A stretch of 8,954 bases of DNA, taken from positions 1 through 8,954 of the forward strand of contig DHLU01000195.1 of assembly GCA_002405435.1 (NCBI GenBank), given 5' to 3'. Position 1 is the first letter of the stretch, and each line of letters opens with the position of its first letter. Under the pieces are notes generated by a model. The model was not told the origin of the DNA and searched no databases. It was given only the letters and a program-made list of their open reading frames with translations. This stretch comes from Flavobacteriales bacterium UBA4660 (GTDB taxonomy: Bacteria > Bacteroidota > Bacteroidia > Flavobacteriales_D > Sanyastnellaceae). This document shows positions 5,809 to 8,954 of the stretch, one piece after another. The translations under genes were made by a program, and so were the position numbers.

Positions 5809-8181
5809 ATGAAGTTTTCGCTTTTTATGCTGCTGCCGGTAGCGCTCGGACTGGCCGGTTGTTCCACATCAGATCAGGTTTCACTGCCTTCAGTTCCGGG
5901 CCTCTCCTCCCCCATCTGGCTGCAGCCCGACAGCACCACCATCTGGCTGGGCGATTACGTGGATACAGATCTTATAACTGAAGTGATGCTGGAAGACAAG
6001 GTGTATCGGCCCGACTCAGGCCTCATCTCCGTGCGCGGCAATGTATCCGCTCCGGTGGTCAACCTGCGCATCAAGACAAGCACCGCGGTCTGCGATGTGC
6101 CGGTCTATGCCTGCGAAAAAATCTACCATACCTACACCTACACAGATTCCGCCGGCACTGCAACGCAGGTTAAACTCGCCGGGAGTATGAACGGGTGGAA
6201 CCCCGAAGCGTCGGTGCTGTCGCGCAGTGGAAACACCTGGCGCATTTCCATGTGGTTAAACCCAGGCCGCTATGAATACCAGGTGGTGGTGGATGGTCGC
6301 TGGATGACCGACCCCAACCACAGCCTTGTCAAAGACAACGGCAACGGCGGATTCAACAGCCTCTTCACCGTGGGTGAAAGCGAGGCTGAAAGGGCCTCGG
6401 TCAGGCTGCAGCGCATTGCGGGTGATTCGGTGTTTGTGGCCCTGTCTGATACGGCCATGGGGATACTTGCCTACGTCGACAGCCGGCAGGTGAAGGTCCT
6501 TAGGTCGGGCCATGAAGCCTGCATAATACCTTCGGAAGCCTCGGCCGGACCGGGCCGGCATCACCTGCGTATTTTTTCGTACCGCGGCAGCCGCCGGTGC
6601 AACGACCTGCTGATTCCGCTCGAAGCCACCGATGTGGTTACCGATCCATCAGCACTGAACCGGAGCGATATGCAGAAGGCCATCATGTATTTTATGATGG
6701 TCGACCGCTTTTTCGATGGCGACCCGGCCAACAACCGCCCAACACCCGACCCGCGCATTCATCCGAAGGCCAACAACCTGGGAGGCGATCTCGCGGGAAT
6801 CCGCATCAAGATCGAACAGGGGTATTTTGACAGCCTTGGGGTAAACACACTCTGGCTATCGCCGGTCTCAAAAAATGTCGAGGGCGCCTGGGGCCTTTGG
6901 AAAGACAAAAACTGCGTGGGTCAAAGCGAAAAACCCTGCTTTGAAAGCAGTTTTTCAGCCTACCACGGATATTGGCCGGTGGCCATGCGCGAAGTTGACA
7001 ACCGCTTCGGTTCGGGAGCCGATCTGAAGGGCGTAATTGCAAAGGCCCACGACCGGCAGATGAACGTGCTGCTCGATTATGTAGCCCACCACGTGCATGA
7101 ACAACACCCGCTTTACCGACAACATCCCGAATGGGCCACGGCCCTTCACCTGCCCGACGGGAGACTCAACACCGAGTTATGGGACGAACAGCGGCTCACG
7201 ACATGGTTCGATGTTTTTCTGCCTACCTGGGATTTTGCCAATCCCGCTGTTACGGCAGCGCTCAGCGATACCGCCATGTATTGGCTCGACCAATACGGGA
7301 TTGATGGTTTCAGGCACGATGCCACCAAACACATTCCCGTCGAATTCTGGAGGGCCCTTACGGCGAAGATCAAGGTCGCCGAAACCACGCAGCAACGGGC
7401 CGTATTTCAAATTGGAGAGACCTACGGCAATCCCGAACTTATTTCCTCTTACCTCAGCAGCGGACAGATGGATGCCCAGTTTGACTTCAACCTGTACGAT
7501 GCCGCCGTCGATGCGTTTGCCCGTCCCGAATCGGGTTTTGAAAACCTCGGCCTGACGCTCTTGACCTCGCTGCATTACTACGGGCACAACCACCTCATGG
7601 GCAATATTACGGGCAACCAGGACCGCGGCCGTTTTGCCTCCTATGCCGACGGTTCGCTCCGGTTTGACGAGGACGCCAAAAGAGCGGGCTGGCTGAGGGA
7701 AATCAACAACTACGGCAGTGCCGGATTCGAACGCATGCAGCAACTTGCGGCCTTTATCATGACCGTACCCGGAATTCCCTGCATCTACTACGGCGACGAG
7801 ATCGCCATGCCCGGCGGCAATGACCCCGACAACCGCAGGATGATGGTTTTCAGCGGACTCGACAGCCTGCAGCGCAGCACCAAAGAAACCATAGCCAATC
7901 TGGCCAAACTCAGGGCTTCGCACATGGCGCTGTTATACGGCAGCACACGCGTGGTGCTCGCCGATAGGCATATTCTGGCGATAGAACGCAGCTACCTGGG
8001 AAAGACAGCCATTGCTGTATTCTACAAGGGCGTTGCGCCCATGAACATCAATGTTCCCCTCTCGCCGGGGTTGCAGACGCAAGGCCTCACTTCGCTGTCT
8101 AAAAACCTTAGGTGGCAATGCGCCAATGGGATGCTCGACGTACAAATGCCGGGCACAGGATTTGCGGTTTTTACCAACTAA
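5809..8181 (+). CDS. Lipoprotein alpha-amylase-family glycosidase (GH13) with CBM48/AMPK-like glycogen-binding domain
   Basis: The 790-residue enzyme should cleave alpha-glucosidic bonds in starch, glycogen or maltodextrins at the cell envelope. It starts with a lipoprotein signal (MKFSLFMLLPVALGLAGC, anchor Cys18). A beta domain, with some resemblance to cyclomaltodextrinase N-domains, spans about 20-110. A CBM48/AMPK-type glycan-binding module spans about 113-190 (VKLAGSMNGWNP, PGRYEYQVVVDGRWMTDPNH), and a further beta domain runs to about 285. The GH13 barrel begins at about 288 (AIMYFMMVDRFFDGDP). Catalytic residues are D504 (GFRHDATKH, nucleophile), E537 (QIGETYG, acid/base) and D605 (GNQDRGRF, stabiliser). 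The C-terminal 80-90 residues form the usual beta domain. Region I reads D423-Y-V-A-H-H, with His where the family has Asn. In-frame ATGs at 5740 and 5794 exist, but only 5809 gives the proper signal peptide. No susC/susD-like gene is in the window. Exact substrate and subfamily are uncertain. Confidence 0.93.
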   Translation: MKFSLFMLLPVALGLAGCSTSDQVSLPSVPGLSSPIWLQPDSTTIWLGDYVDTDLITEVMLEDKVYRPDSGLISVRGNVSAPVVNLRIKTSTAVCDVPVYACEKIYHTYTYTDSAGTATQVKLAGSMNGWNPEASVLSRSGNTWRISMWLNPGRYEYQVVVDGRWMTDPNHSLVKDNGNGGFNSLFTVGESEAERASVRLQRIAGDSVFVALSDTAMGILAYVDSRQVKVLRSGHEACIIPSEASAGPGRHHLRIFSYRGSRRCNDLLIPLEATDVVTDPSALNRSDMQKAIMYFMMVDRFFDGDPANNRPTPDPRIHPKANNLGGDLAGIRIKIEQGYFDSLGVNTLWLSPVSKNVEGAWGLWKDKNCVGQSEKPCFESSFSAYHGYWPVAMREVDNRFGSGADLKGVIAKAHDRQMNVLLDYVAHHVHEQHPLYRQHPEWATALHLPDGRLNTELWDEQRLTTWFDVFLPTWDFANPAVTAALSDTAMYWLDQYGIDGFRHDATKHIPVEFWRALTAKIKVAETTQQRAVFQIGETYGNPELISSYLSSGQMDAQFDFNLYDAAVDAFARPESGFENLGLTLLTSLHYYGHNHLMGNITGNQDRGRFASYADGSLRFDEDAKRAGWLREINNYGSAGFERMQQLAAFIMTVPGIPCIYYGDEIAMPGGNDPDNRRMMVFSGLDSLQRSTKETIANLAKLRASHMALLYGSTRVVLADRHILAIERSYLGKTAIAVFYKGVAPMNINVPLSPGLQTQGLTSLSKNLRWQCANGMLDVQMPGTGFAVFTN

Positions 8182-8193
8182 TGCATCTTTCCG

Positions 8194-8222
8194 CGCGGTT
8201 GTTGCCGCGAAGTCCGATTTTT
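8194..8222 (+). terminator. Possible weak terminator after the GH13 gene
   Basis: CGCGG (8194-8198) and CCGCG (8205-8209) form a 5-bp GC stem with a 6-base TTGTTG loop, followed after 8 bases by TTTTT (8218-8222). The distance between stem and T run is too long for a textbook terminator. The T run lies just ahead of the next start codon (8231), so GH13 and the DUF4249 gene may well be read through as one transcript. Confidence 0.25.
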
Positions 8223-8230
8223 GCCGTGTA

Positions 8231-8954
8231 ATGTGTACACGCCATTTGCTCATAATGTCAGCCTTCTTCGTCGCTGCGGTGCTGCCCGGATGCGAAAAGG
8301 AAATCACCGTCGACCTCCCCGATTCGGGGCCGAAAATTGTGGTGGAAGGATCTATTGAGCAGGGCCAGCCCCCGATTGTATTTCTCACATGGAGCCAGGG
8401 CTATTTCGATCCGGTCGACCTTCAGTCGCTGACCCAGTTTTATGTGCGCGGTGCCACCGTCAAGGTCAGCAATGGCACCGAAACCATCGAGCTGGATGAA
8501 GTGTGTACGTCGGAACTCCCCGGGCCCTTGCTGGAAGTCGTGGCCGAAATGCTGGGATTTTCTCCCGAGGACCTCGCAGCCGTTGACATTTGCGGATACA
8601 TCTCGCTGGATCCTGCGATCACGGGCGAAGTGGGAAAGGAATATACGCTCACTGTGGATTACGAGGATACCCACCTGCATGCAGTAACCAAAATCAATGA
8701 GCTGGTGGCGCTGGACAGCCTTTGGTTTGAAATCACCAGCACCGGCCCCACCGATTCGCTGGGCTTCATCTTCGGCATACTCAACGATCCCGACACCCTC
8801 GGCAACGCGTACCGCTGGTTTGCCAAGCGCATCAGCCGCTACCCCATGTGGGAAAATAACCTGACCCAGGGCATTTATGAGCCCGGTCTCGGCGGTCAGC
8901 AGGAAGATGCCGGTTACATCGCCCCGCTGGGCAGCGTATTTGACGATGAGTTTT
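8231..8954 (+). CDS. DUF4249-type lipoprotein (3' truncated by window edge)
   Basis: The 241 codons present encode a lipoprotein signal (MCTRHLLIMSAFFVAAVLPGC, lipobox L18-P19-G20-C21), followed by EKEITVDLPDSGPKIVVEGS and IEQGQPPIVFLTWSQGYFDP. This is the characteristic N-terminus of DUF4249 proteins of Bacteroidota: a short acidic linker and then a beta-rich domain beginning 'KIVVEG.IE.G.PPIV.LT'. The molecular function of the family is not established. Members are often encoded beside a TonB-dependent receptor with a carboxypeptidase-like domain, suggesting a surface partner in uptake. No such receptor is in this window, so it may lie to the right. I took the ATG at 8231; an in-frame ATG at 8255 would leave a signal peptide without basic residues. 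The gene starts 49 bases after the GH13 stop codon, on the same strand. The reading frame is open to the last base. Confidence 0.88.
   Translation, partial: MCTRHLLIMSAFFVAAVLPGCEKEITVDLPDSGPKIVVEGSIEQGQPPIVFLTWSQGYFDPVDLQSLTQFYVRGATVKVSNGTETIELDEVCTSELPGPLLEVVAEMLGFSPEDLAAVDICGYISLDPAITGEVGKEYTLTVDYEDTHLHAVTKINELVALDSLWFEITSTGPTDSLGFIFGILNDPDTLGNAYRWFAKRISRYPMWENNLTQGIYEPGLGGQQEDAGYIAPLGSVFDDEF

Noticed and set aside
7177..7923. Minus-strand open frame of 248 codons inside the GH13 gene
   Set aside because: It lies opposite the catalytic regions II-IV of GH13, which are unmistakable on the + strand. Its peptide is low in recognisable motifs and mirrors the GC bias of the true gene.

Overview
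The window looks like ordinary chromosomal DNA from a fairly GC-rich member of the Bacteroidota. The evidence for this is a DUF4249-type lipoprotein, a FabI with the Bacteroidota-style Ser-Gln-Ser-Pro loop, many Cys-lipoproteins, a LytTR response regulator, a match to the Bacteroidota -7 promoter box (TAnnTTTG) upstream of clpS, and the near absence of Shine-Dalgarno sequences. Genus cannot be fixed from sequence alone. I see no insertion sequence, phage gene, CRISPR array, tRNA or rRNA.

Layout. Bases 1-149 are the 3' end of a TPR-like gene on the + strand, closed by a very clear intrinsic terminator (158-185). A gap of about 290 bases without a recognisable gene follows. From 4416 down to 475 runs a block of five minus-strand genes, in transcription order: clpS (N-degron adaptor of the Clp protease), an M48 zinc metalloprotease, fabI (enoyl-ACP reductase), a small unrecognised lipoprotein, and an MFS transporter. 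clpS/M48 and fabI/lipoprotein are close enough to be co-transcribed. Divergent from clpS is an orphan REC-LytTR response regulator (4619-5362). It converges on a small minus-strand gene for a membrane-anchored protein of unknown function (5387-5764), which in turn diverges from a large lipoprotein alpha-amylase-family (GH13) enzyme (5809-8181). The start of a DUF4249 lipoprotein gene (8231 onward) runs off the right edge.

How the genes work together. Most are housekeeping or envelope genes: protein quality control (clpS, M48), fatty-acid synthesis (fabI), uptake or export (MFS) and alpha-glucan breakdown at the cell envelope (GH13). DUF4249 proteins often accompany TonB-dependent receptors, so a receptor gene may lie just beyond the right edge.

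The most notable observation is in the M48 gene. A textbook lipoprotein signal peptide can be read in frame upstream of the conserved protease, but it is broken by a single amber codon (4080-4082). This is either a real lesion that should stop export, a recoding or alternative-start case, or a one-base sequence error. Other points of interest are an Asn-to-His change in the conserved region I of the GH13 enzyme, and a hairpin that covers both stop codons of a convergent gene pair. I did not find a convincing new multi-gene system here.
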